64,000 bases of DNA from the NCBI RefSeq assembly GCF_028372415.1, contig NC_092873.1, positions 349,207,390-349,271,389 of the forward strand, given 5' to 3'. Both the position numbers and the translations under genes were made by a program. Numbering within the stretch: position 1 is the stretch's first letter; each line of letters begins with the position of its first letter. The DNA comes from Notamacropus eugenii (Eukaryota > Chordata > Mammalia > Diprotodontia > Macropodidae). Below the pieces are notes generated by a model that saw only the letters and a list, made by a program, of their open reading frames with translations, had not been told where the DNA came from and searched no databases. Below are positions 1 to 12,100 of the stretch, piece by piece.

Positions 1-880
1 GAAGAATGCGTTAAGAGCCATTTTATCTATGCCTGTGTATTTGGGGGAGGGGAGAAGTAGGGAAGATAAATTGAGACATATGAGTTTTGGTAAGGTCTGT
101 ACCGATGTAATTGGCTATGGAGTCCCAAGAGAGTTAATGGCTTATTTCTGGCATTATCAAAAGGATGGTTCAACAGGAACAAGGACAAATTAAGAGGTTG
201 TGGTTAGAGTGTGAGGCACCCAGTTTAAGACTTGGGGTGTCATGTCATGATTAGGTGTATAAGTTGGAGGTGCAGGTCTCTGTGACAGGATAAGGATTTT
301 TACAACATTGGAGCTTGAGCTATTAATAATGAAGTAGTGGAAGATGATGGCAATAGGCCAGGCAGAAAATGGAGGAAGAAGAGTGAGAAAAGTGATGTAA
401 AAATAGTACTTAGCACAGTCTGATGGCAAGGACTTCAAATGAGGACAAGTGATGTTGGTTAACTGATGGTTCTGAAGTGGCACAAAGGATCAGAGTGGGC
501 AGACATCTCCTGCTGAGGTGAAAGAGGCCTTCTTGGAAAGGTCAGTTGGGGATATAATGTCATATGGGTAAAAGCCAGGCTACAGTCACAGCTGAGGATA
601 AAATGTGTGGCAGTTCCGCAGTACTCAATAGGAAGGACCTTTACCAAATCCTACAGGGCTCACAGCTGGGAGGGACCACAGTGATCATTTAGCACAACTC
701 TCTCATTTAACAGATGAGAAAGTTGAGATTCAGGGATGCAGTACCTTGCCCAAAGTTTCCCATTTGAAGTGTTGGAATTTGAACCAAGGCCCTCCAACTC
801 TAAATTCAGTGCTTTTTCTACAATACCAAATGTTCAAATTAAATGAGATGGGTTTATGTAAAGTATTACACACAAAGCCA
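1..880. other. Intergenic, downstream of DBF4B
   Basis: No gene is seen. A diverged MIR-like repeat lies near 650-835; the rest is unclassified. Confidence 0.5.
650..835 (+). repeat. MIR-like interspersed repeat
   Basis: Contains the recurring pattern gctgggagggacca, then cagatgagaaagttgag, then ttgaaccaaggccctcc, shared with copies near 7245, 13385, 16725 and 24405. Confidence 0.6.
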
Positions 881-1805
881 TCACCTTGTTAACAAATCTA
901 TTTATTTATATTCTTTATAAACAAAATGAAAATTTCTCGATTTACTTAAAATGCCAAGCAGGGCTTGTACATTCAGTTATTTCACTCCCAAGTTAATAAC
1001 TAAGGTCTTCATGAGGACCTATGCCAACCTTCCCCAATACTTCATCATTTAATGGCATCAAGCCTCAGGCAGTTCCAATTAGAAGAATGAGTAGAGGAAA
1101 GAGATACACAGATGTACAGAGAATGAGAAGTGTGGCATAGATTAAAAGTGGGGGAAGCATTCAAGGAATCAATAGCGAATCCATCTCTATCTACAGATTA
1201 ATGGTTCAGCAGAGTGGAGTGAAGGCTTACAGGACTGAGGACGGTAATGGGGGGAGTAAGTGGAGTAAAGACAATTATCTCAGAAAAGCAAGACTTCTAA
1301 GTTATTGGGGGTGGGCTCTCGGCTCGGAGCCTAGGGAAATGGCTAGAAGGAGTGACGTCAGTTCCCCACCCAGCCCCATCCTGGAATGGAAGGGAAAGGT
1401 CAGAGCTGGAAGCCGGCTAAGCATGTTGGAAGGAAGCTCATGGGCTTGGCAAGTCCCCAGGTGCCCCAGCCCCCTCCTGATTCAGATCTGCGCATGAGAA
1501 AGAAATCAAGCACAACCACATGTTTGTGGGAAGGGGAAATGAAGGTAACTCCAGGTGTGATATTTGCAAGCCCGCTCTGGGCCAGTCCTGCCTCTTAGAA
1601 AGGGGGAAGGTAGTGACATCCTGGTCAAGGATCACAGCCCTGAATAAAGGCATGTAGACAGTGGGATCATGGCTGGAGGGGGAAGCGGAGGGTGAGGAGG
1701 TCAGGCCAGCCCAGCCCATTCTACAAGGAGTCTCTGGAGGTCAGCAAGGTTAATTAGGCTGGGTCCACACAAAGGCCCAGATCTCTATCCTACTAGCTTC
1801 AAGGC
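880..1805 (-). other. Probable DBF4B 3' UTR
   Basis: No coding sequence is visible left of the DBF4B stop. A minus-strand AATAAA lies at 906-901, so a 3' UTR of about 900 nt is plausible. The stretch contains a perfect cAMP-response-type palindrome TGACGTCA near 1353 whose role here is unknown. Confidence 0.45.
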
Positions 1806-3117
1806 TCAGTTGGTCCAGGTGTCCAGGCAGGCCTCGAAGGTCAAGAAGGGGGCACCATGTGTCTCTGCTCGGCAGTTCCCTGGATTCTGCTCCTCTTTCC
1901 TTTCCCAATCTAGCTCAGGTTTGGGCTGTAGCACTGAATAGAGGTGAGACTCATAGCCACTGTCTAGAATCACAATCCGGGCCCGGCGGAGACCCTCAGC
2001 ATCCAAGGAACGGTCTCGTGAAGCCTGTGGCCTCTCTAGCTTTGAGATGAGCTGCGTGTCCCATTCTGACTCTGAAGAACAGTGCTCCACCAACAATGGA
2101 GAGCTAACTTTAGCAGGAAGGAGGGAGGCAGGGGCTGCAGAAGGAACAGGTTGCCAGGTGCCATCCAGATTACCTTGTCTCTCTGATGCTGGGCAAGGCG
2201 GTGGGGACACCACATCCTGTAATGAAGATGGGAAACTGGTTCCCTGCAAATGCTTCTCGGAGCTAAAAGTTGTCAGTGGGAGGGGTATAGGTTGGCAAAC
2301 TGGGTAGCTAGACTGAGAATGATGGTCAGGGGAAGGCCTAGAGACCCAACAGGGAGACAGCCTTGGGGCTCTCCCTTGGAGAGAGAAAGGGCTCTTGTCT
2401 TCAGACATCTTTGTTATTATGTCTATTTCCAAGCCTGAGAGTCCAGAGCACAGTGGATCTCTCTGCAGCTTGCTAGAGGAGCAGTGCTGGGAGGGAGATG
2501 TAGATTTGTGGGCAGCACCACTTGGAGAGGCAAGCAAAATGTCCGGATTCATGATCAGGTTAGGAAGGGGAGATAATGTATCTCTTTGTTCCTGCCCAGT
2601 GACCAGAGGGAACAAGACAGGCTTATCTGAGATGCTAGAACAAGGCAAAGTATCAATGGGCAGCCGAAGTTTCTTCTCAGCCCTACAATTAGGGGACAGG
2701 AGTTTCCGCTTATGGCCCATTACTGACCCATCTTGCTCACCAAAGAAAGGAGGGTCTGTTGACTGGTCACAACAATGGGGTTTGGCCAAAAGTTCCATAG
2801 GAGCAGTACAAGCCACAGTGAATTGGTGAGCAAGTGATGGTGCCACTGAGGAGTTCCTAACAGTCCTGCTCGATTGCCCCAAACTCTTGGAACCTTCTGC
2901 TCCGAGAGCTTTCCCACCACTACTCTGTTCAGCTGGTGCCAGAGCGTCAAGACCTCCTGATGACAAATGGTCATCTCCTTTCTTCTCAGCACTTCCTGGG
3001 GCTCCATTTGTCCTGGGAGATGATGCCCTGGGATCTGGAAAGTGGCTTATAGGAAGCGGTCCTTGTAAAGAATCCAAACCATTATGTTCCAGACCAACAC
3101 CTGGAGAGCTCAGCAGC
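1806..3117 (-). CDS. DBF4B: DBF4B last coding exon
   Basis: 1312 coding nt from the CTTTCTAG acceptor to TGA at 1808-1806. It starts RLLSSPGVGLEHNG, similar to human GLPRWSGSPASD, then gives about 430 residues of Ser/Pro-rich, probably disordered sequence ending ACLDTWTN. The open frame over 1.3 kb, in phase with exon 11, is the main support; conservation with human is weak beyond the first 40 residues. Confidence 0.88.
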
Positions 3118-6100
3118 CTAGAAAGACAATTCCTTGATCAGCTGCAAGTACAGACTCACAGGGAGGGAGCAGTGAGAACGAGCCCAAAGAGAAAGAATGG
3201 AGAGCTGAGCTGGGTCTCCACTGGGGCATGTGCTGCCATTGCCAGGACTTGGTTTTTTCCAACGAAAAAGATCAGTGTTCCCCTCCCTTGAGGCCCTCAT
3301 GCACCCCAGTGAAAAAGCTGAGAAGGCATCTGTTTCTAACCCTGCACTGGTTTCTAGAACCCCCTCTTCTCTTGGCTCTGGGGCCCTGTGGTCAGAACTG
3401 CCAGATAGGAGCAGGGGAGAGGGCATCCTATGCTACAGAGGGCGGTGGAAGAAGCAGCAGCATTAGAGAGGAGGTGAAACCACAGTTCTGGGCCAGGGAG
3501 GAGCTGCCCACAGCTTGCAGGAGAGGAAACCAAAAGCTTGCTCAGAGTACCAGAGGTTGTCTCTTTCTCTTGTCCCTGAGATTCTCCTCCTTCACCTGAG
3601 ATATTCCCACTTAACCCATTTCAATTTAGTTTCTTTTTAGAAGAAGAATTTCCCCTTTTCTTCTGGGATCTGTTTCTTCTTTCCCCCAGAGGGAAGAGAA
3701 TTCACCAAGGTCACACATAACAATCACAAACAAACAGGGAAAGAGGGAGGAGAATCGGAGAGAAGGGAATCCTCCCCTCCGGGAGTAGATCCCAACAACC
3801 TGCAATTTCTTCCCACCCCTGCCCTAAGCATTTGAAATGCTTAGGACTCCAGGTACAAGGGGGTGGGGCTGAACGGCTCTGCAGTGCCTAGCCGCAGGGA
3901 AAGTTAGACTCACCTGGGGGGCTGCATCTGAATGGAGAGTTCAGCAAAGTTATTGCAGAGCTGGGATGTGATCTGGTCCACTGCTGTATAATTGGATGCT
4001 TTCATGGCAAAGTCCTTGTGCTGATCACTTTGGAGATGCTGTATGGGAGGCAAAGATGCAGACCTTTGAATGAAGAATGCACACAGGGGCACGATCAAGT
4101 TTCCCCTGCCAGCTGAGAGTCAGACGCTGAGGTGATGATGGTAGGGGCGTCGGCACTGACCAGGGGCTGGCAGGGAAAGGGGGCAAGGGATCTGGGACTT
4201 GGTGGCCTTCTAGCTGCCCTCTCTGCGCTACTGTGGCGCCCCAAAGCTTGTGTAATGCCTCTCAGAAAAACCTCAGGCATTAGAAGGAGCAGCCTTACCA
4301 CAAAGAGCTCCTCAAAGTCTTCTTGGCAACACTCGCAGTATCCCTTCTTCCTCCGGGGTACCGTACAGGCTGGAGAGTGGGGGCTCAGCTCATCGATTTC
4401 AAGGTCTCTAGGGATGGAAACATGACAAGTAAAAGTCTTCACAGACTGAGAGAATATCAAACCATCCACTTATGTCTCTTCCAGGGTCTGCATCTCCAGA
4501 CACCACTGAGGACCCTTAACCTTTTGACTTGCAATCCAACAATCCGAGAATGCAAGGTCTGGAAGGGAGATGATGACATTAGGACTAAGCCAATAAGAAG
4601 AAAAAACATATTTATCATTTATAGGTCTACTTTGGGCTGAGTATATCCCTTCCCATGTCTATTGGCTTCTAGCAGTTAAGAGAATGGGGGTGAAGACAGA
4701 GGTGGAAACTACTCTGGAGGTCCTTCTCTCATGAGTCAGACCTTCTCCTCTCCTGACCTCTGCCTTTCCTCCTTCCTAACAGTGGGTGTGGGTGGGCTTT
4801 TTCAACCCAACTCCTGACCTCAGGGCACAGAGAAAGCATCTGTGAAAAGAACGAGGGCCACTTGTGGGGAATCAGATTCTGCCCACCCACCAAACCAATT
4901 TGTCTTTTGGGACAAAGGGAAGCAAAGACCACAAAGCAAAATAGGTAAAATCTCAAGCTCTTCCTCCTAACTGCCTCCCCTCCCCAACCTCTAGCATTTC
5001 CTCATCTTTCTAGAGTCAGTCTGTGACTAGTCCCTTGTTTGCCTGATCCTAAGTATTTAACATCAAAGTGCTAGAAAGGACCTTAGGGATTATCTCGTTT
5101 AAAGCCTTCATTTTACATACAAGAAGAATGAAGGTCAGAGAGAGGAAGTGCTTGCCTGAGTGCCAAGTAGCAGAGGCAGGAGCTCACAGTTGTTTCTTGG
5201 GTTCCCTCTGCTATGCCAGAGGACATCTCTGTGAGGGTAGTGAGTGAAGTCTACACTGACCTACATCACTAGCCCTGTCCTAGCCCATCTCACCCAGTCT
5301 CCAGCTCCATCCTTGCTCCTCAGTGTCTCACCAGGAGTTCAGATCAATTTGTCTAAAACTAATCTCTCTCCTATCCCACCCTGAGAGAGGCTTTCCTCCC
5401 CACCTCAGTCTCTTAGAACTGAGATTTCTTTGTTATTCCTAGTAATGAAACATCCAATCTACAGACCTACAACTATTCTACATTTTAGACTCTTAGTGAC
5501 TTGCCTGGGTATTTAGAAACTAGCTTGTATAAGTTAGGAAGTTAGCAAGGGTCAGAAATCAAATCTGTACCCAGGTCTTCCTGATTCCAAGGCCAGCTCC
5601 CTATGTGATTATGCCAGAGCTAAGCTTTGCTAGATATGTGACATTTCTGATGTGATTTTACTGTAGGTAAAATAAATGTATAAGTAATTTTAAGATAAAT
5701 TTTATTTACCACATATACTATAGTGAATATTCAGAAAACAAAATTTGCTTACTGCAGGTGTGCACTAACCTCAAACACCATATTAGACCTTGAACTCAGA
5801 CAGAATTTGACAAAAACAGCTACTCTTGGTCATGGGAAACTTCATATGCTGAGTCTCTGGACTCTCACACTGTGTTATCATCTTAAAAATCTATTGTGCA
5901 GCTGTGCTTAACAGCAACGAATACTGCTCCATGAGCAAATACGTTTTGAGAACCAATACTTCATGCCATGCTGACTCTCAAAGACCTTGAAATTAATTTT
6001 GATGTCTTCTTCTTTGGGCCCCATATTCATTCACCAAATCAAATTCTGTCAGTTTTTCCACTGCAAATCTCCCTCCCATCATCTTCATTTGGATGATGCC

Positions 6101-9100
6101 CACCTTGGACTAGGTTTCAGTCCTCATTATCTCATAGTGGGATGACTACAACTGCTGCTGAACTGTTATTGTCTAGAAGGAATTCACCCTCCAGACAACT
6201 GAGTGCCACCTGAACTTGGCTGCAGTACCTGAGCAGATGAGCCTTCTTCCCCACTCCCTTTCCTTCTCCTTGGCATATCACTTGGGTCAGGAGGTAACAC
6301 TTTCAGGGACTGACTGGCACTACTGATGCTCAGGGCTAAAGTGAACAGAAACTAATCTAATGATGCAAAGCCCAGAGGGACCGTTGTAGGAGGTCACCTA
6401 TCTAGTTCCCTTTTCCTGCTAACATCACAGATAGAAACTCCAAAGTAAATCTCTGTAAACCTTCATTTGTAACCAGCCCTCCATGTTCAGGTACCCAGGC
6501 GTGCAGCCAGGAAGACCTACTTGGCTTTGTGTTTGTGGAAAGAGGTTCTCATAGTTTCAAATGGACTTGTGTTTTTGGGTCCCAAGAAACTGAGCTCAGG
6601 AAAACACTTGAATTGATGGTAGAAGGGTTGGAATTTCCTGAAAAACACAAATACATGAAAAAAAATGTCATCAAAAATACATCAAAAAATAAAAAGACCC
6701 CAAAACAATCAAACCCACAAAGCTCCAAAGTTTGTGTGTGATGGGGGAAGGCAAAGGAAAAGAAGTTAGACCAATTCATATCCCAGGTCCATAGGAACAA
6801 TCCTAATTACATATTCAAATTTTAATTTTTTTTAAATTTCAAAGCAAAAGTAATATCAAGAATTTCTAAATGAATACATTTAGATACTTTTCAAAATACT
6901 TTCACATTCATTATTTCTTTTGAGCCTTTCAATGAGCTGCTGGGGGTAGCTGGGTAGTGCAGTGGATAAAGCACTGGGCATCAGGAAGACTTGAATCCAA
7001 ATTCTGCCTGAGATACTTAGTGGCTGTGTGACTCTGGGCAGGTCAGTGAACCTGTTTGCCTCAGTTTCCCCAACTGCAAAATGGGGATAATCTTAGCACC
7101 TGACCTGGTTGTGGTTATGTGGTTGTGAAGATAAAATGAGACAATAATTGTAAAGCACTCAGCACGGTGCCTGGCACATAGTAAGTGCTATACAAATGCC
7201 AGCTGTTTGTTATTATTATTAACAACCCAATGATATAGATCATAATATTACAGAATTTAGAACTGGAAAGGACCTTAAAGACTGTCTAGTAGAACCCCCT
7301 CCTTTCACAAGGGGAAACAGAAAAGTGAAGGAACTTGTCCAAGGTCACACAAAAACCAAGAACCATGACCAGGTCTCCTAATTTAGTACTCCGACTGCAC
7401 CACTCAAATGTGATCCACTTTAACAGGATTTTTATTTATTCTAGTTCAAAAAAGTTCAGTATTTATTAGCCACCTATCATATGCAAGGTAACTGTGCTTG
7501 TTTCTGGGGTTATAGTCTCTGCCCTTGAGGGAATATAATGTAAATGAGGGAAAAGAGAAGTATATAATATAAATTAGAATGTGATACAGGCAGAAGATAA
7601 CAAAAGAGAGACATGAGACTTATGAAAGCTCTTTTCTTTCAAGTACAGGAGGGAATCAAGAAGAACTTCAGGGAGAAGGTGGCCCTGAGAAGGGCCCTAA
7701 AGGGTTAGTAGGAACATGGGGAAGGTCTACCCTCAGCAGCTCCAGATGCAGGGCACAGAGAAGAGGTAAGAGAGGTGAAGACGAGAACATGATACTGATG
7801 ACTATTCCACACAGCTGACAAGGAGCATGTATGGGCGGTGGGGTATGTGAAATAAGCCTGGAAAGTTACCCTGCAGCCAGACTGCACCCTTTTTAAGGTT
7901 GAACTTAGGAATCTAAGTTTTATAAAATAGTTTCCTATTTTATCTTGTAGGCAGGAGAGGGACATATGAGGTCTTGAACACGAGACCATGTTTAGAACTG
8001 TGCATTAACAAGATTGCTTTGGCAGCTGTGTTAAGGATGAATTTGAAAAGGAGGATACTAAAAGCAGGGAGATCCAGTGGGATTTATTACACTAGTCTAG
8101 GCAAGAGGTAACAGGGGTTTAAATTAGGGTGGTAATGGTGGAGGCACCATTAGGGAGTGCAGAGGAGGAAGGGACTAGATGAGGAAGGTGAAGGCAATGA
8201 AAAGTCGGCCCTGATTTGAACCTGAGGGACTAGAAAATTCCTTCAACAGAAATAGAGAAAATGGGAGGCTGGCTGAGTTTTGGGAGGAAGATAAGCTTGA
8301 CTGGGCATGTGAGATATTGAAAGGATGCCAAGTTTGAGATCCAAGGCCATAGATTTTTTCAAATCATTATCATAAAGAGATCATTGAAACCATGGGAATG
8401 GACAAAGTCATCAAAAGAAAAATTGTAGAAAGCAAAGAAAAAATGAGCAAGGACCCAGCAGAAAAAAGGTGATTGTTATTCAGAAGACTAACTTCTCCTC
8501 ACTCCACTCCTCCCAACAAAGTTACAAGGAAAGAGAAGCTCTGCTTTAGGTTAGTTCTTTAGCATTTTCACCTTCCAAGTTGATACAATCTATTTTCAGC
8601 ATTGTGCAGAGATCAGCAAAAAAGTTTGAACAGGACACTGAATAAGACAGGGTGTGGTAGCAAAGACTTGACAATCAGATGTTCACAGAGTGATTTCAGG
8701 ATTGCGTCTGAAGGCACTTAAAATCTCAGAGAAATAAGAGGTTCTCATTTTTAATATGCAAATTCACATATAAAAATGTCTTTCAAAACCAAATAAAAGA
8801 ATCGATTTTTAGAACTTCCAGACTCATAAGATTAGAGTTGAGACCGAGTTACTGGAACATGACCTATTAGCAGCGACTTAAGTAAAAAGTTTTTTGAGGC
8901 CTAGAGAAGAGGTGAAATGTATCATTCACTCAACAGCCTCACTCTCTCTCATCTTCACGTCCAGGCTTTCTTTCCAGCTGAGAAGCCCTCTGGTGGAGAG
9001 AGAGAAGCCAAAAAGGATTTCACTCAATGGAAAGACTAAAGAAACACAAGAGGCCTCTGCTGCAGATCAACTCTCTTTTTCCTTACAATACAAACTGGAC

Positions 9101-12100
9101 ATGATCAGGTGCTTTTTGTTTACAGAGTGACTCAGACAAAGGTCAAACAGAGAGAACACTTGCAAGAGTACAAAAGCTCTGGAGTCTGAGGACCAGAATT
9201 CAAATCCCCTAGCTGGAGCTCACCACCTGAATGACCTTGGACAAGTCACTGACCCTTCTTGCCCTCAATTTCCTCCTCTGTAAAATGAGGAAGTTGGATT
9301 ACTGGCTTCCTAGGGAATTTAGTAATCCTAAAATTACACGATACAGATTCAATAAAGCATCGTCTCTGTATACAAGGCCTGGGCTATAAGAAAAAAGCTC
9401 CTTAGATTACGGGGGCCTCACATGTCAACCGTTTTATCTGACCCTCTCAATCACACTGTGGAGGGAAGCATAACCAAAATGATACTCCCCATGTTGACTC
9501 ATGAAAGGAGATTAAGAGATTCAGCCCCAATCATGCTGCTAGGAAGTGATAGAGGTGAGACTGGCTCCCTAGTGTTTTCTGACTCTGAGCTCAGTGCTCT
9601 TTCCACTTGAGTATTGTGGGTAATTAAGATTTTTTTCCCCCTCGTATGTGCTATTGTGGATTTTTCATGTCTTTGTTCTCATCTATTGGTGTAAATACTT
9701 CAGAGCTGATTACTTACATATTTTCAGCACAGACATATACTGTATTCTCATTCACAGGGTTTTCTGCTCTCCCAATCCCCTGAGTCACATTAAGACTCTA
9801 CCCTGAGTGCTGCCAAGGGCAGTAGAGACATCTTTCTTTGGGAGGTGTGCTATGTGCGCTATGTTCCTCTTAGCAAGAGTTCTCTGCTTTCATTCAAAAG
9901 TATGACAGGGAATCCCTGAGCCTCAGGGAGCAGGGGCTCATCTATGGTGGGTAATCACAAAACAAAAGGCTGGACAATCTTCTTGGGTCTAACACTGGGG
10001 TAGCCCTGCCTCATCAGCCCTAGGCTATCTCCGTGAGAGCAGACAAGCAGCAGGAAAGAAAGGGCCAAGAATCAGATTCTAGTCCTGGCACAGGATTAGA
10101 TAGTTGTGTGGCTGTAGGCAAATTATTTCAGCTTTCTGGGCATGAGTAGCTTTATGTCACAGAAGCTTTCATTGTGAGGTTTAAGTGAGATAAGATAAAA
10201 GTTCTTTGAAGAAAGCTTAAAAACAACCACCTCCTGAACGAAGTAGAAAGAGAAACAACAGCAGCCAAACTTAGCCACTTACACTAAGTGAATGAGTTGC
10301 TTCCCATACTAAACTCTTAAAACTTTTAGAGTATGAATGTAAGCTAATGTTCAACGTCCACAGGTACAATCAGGAAAAGAAGAAAAGCATTAAGAAGCTC
10401 TAAAAGGAGCAAGAAGAGTTAATAAAAATTAAGCATCTAAAGTAGGGAATCTCAGGAACACACACATTGAATAATCAACCTGCTGAGCCATCATGAGTCA
10501 ACTTTAGGTATGGGAAGTATCACCATCTGTTGAACAATAACTCAAGATGATTAAAGACCAGATCAAAGTTACTCTCATTCTGGCTTCTGATTTCCAGAAT
10601 CTTTTTCAGAAGATGGAAGAGAACATACACTGGGCCTCAGGAACTCCCAGTATTATGTGTAGGTCAGCCTCTGTCAGTGCAACCTTGGACAAGTCATTTC
10701 CTTGGTCAGGGAGGCACTGCGGGAGCTCACTTACCTGCTGCTGTCTTCGACCTTTAAGAACGGGTCCTTCAATCTTGCCACTGAAAGAGCAACAATGTAA
10801 AATTTTAGCCATTTGTCTGTAGATCACACTTGGAGGGGGGTTTTCTTTATAAACAGGATGTACAGGAAGAGAAAGGGAGATTTTGCCAAAGTCTGAGAGG
10901 CTCTTATGAGCAAGAAAAACAAGACAGATTGAGATAGGTCTTTCCATTTGGCAAGGGATAAGTTTTCTACTCTCCTTTCCTTCCCTCCTTCATTTGGATA
11001 ATATTAACAGTTCTGTGATTTCCTGAGAGAGAAGTGATATGTAGGGGATGGGGTATCCTCATTTCAACGGGGAAAGGGTAGTGCTTTGAGAACACAGTCG
11101 GGAAACTAGCAAATAAAACAGATGGCAAACATGAGCTATGATACAAACACCCAGTTTAGGTAGGAGAAACCCTACTACCATACAAATTACATTAAAGAGT
11201 CAATCGTACAACTTTGAGTTAAGTGTTAGATCCTCCCTAAAGGCTTGATGCCAATTCCAAGGGCCTTAAAAATCTCTCAACACAGCACTTCACATTAAAC
11301 ACAAGGGAAAGGGGATAAATTCAAAGAAAGAGTTGGAGTAGCAGCCATATTGAGGGGTTAGGACCAAGAAATCCAAGTTATATAATGGGAAGTTAAGTTT
11401 CAAAACAAAAATATGGCCAATGAAACAACTGAGAAAATGCATTTTTACCAAGTTAAAAAAATTCACCTACTATTAGCCTGAGTTGCTTATAAAGCCAAAG
11501 AAGTCCACTGGGTAGATAGGATGGTACCCAGCCTAAACTCATGGCTGTTCCTGCTGCAGCCCACCTATGAAACCTAGGCGACTAGTTAGTGTTCACTCAT
11601 TGTAGGCGTACCCCAGAAAAGGAAAGATAGGGAATGGCAGTATCCTGAATAAATGGCTAATCTCATTCCTTTCTGTAGGGCAGAGGTGTTGGGAAGGCAG
11701 GAATTAATTTGGAGATGAGACATGGAGGGGCTGAATTGGTGAAAGAAGAGTTTTAGATAGTGTGGGTAAACAAGCAGTGGCTGGGGATGAGGGGTTAGAG
11801 CACATAGTTCAAAAGGGATCTGAAAAGCACCCCAAAAGCACCAAGACTTCAACATAAGGCTGGCACCATCAGGCATCCCAACTCAAATTTAGGATCTTGA
11901 CAATATCAAAGTAAAGAGCAGCCTCTTTAGTCTCAAGAGAGCAGCTTTCATTAATCCTATTCTGGGTGATTCCTTCTCTTTTCTAATTAACTTAGACACA
12001 ATGATTAAAATCAATTCCTCAAAGATTTCCTTGCATTTCAAACACCGATGCCAAGTGACTTTTCTTTGCTCCTTCTTTTGGATGTGTAAATGCCACTTAA

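Larger units (their letters stand above)
6638..10734. other. DBF4B intron 8
   Basis: About 4.1 kb with a CORE-SINE near 6942-7225, a MIR-like repeat near 7245-7410, a growth of the 'ctatcatatgcaaggtaact' repeat family at 7440-7720 and a SINE fragment at 9170-9330. No exon is seen. Confidence 0.5.

Noticed and set aside
1201-1598. Plus-strand frames in the DBF4B 3' region
   Set aside because: No homology, no splice or promoter context, and they lie in probable 3' UTR.
8946-8992. Pseudoexon with a good acceptor in DBF4B intron 8 (minus strand)
   Set aside because: It does not match DBF4B and would break the phase; the true exon 9 was found at 6521-6637.
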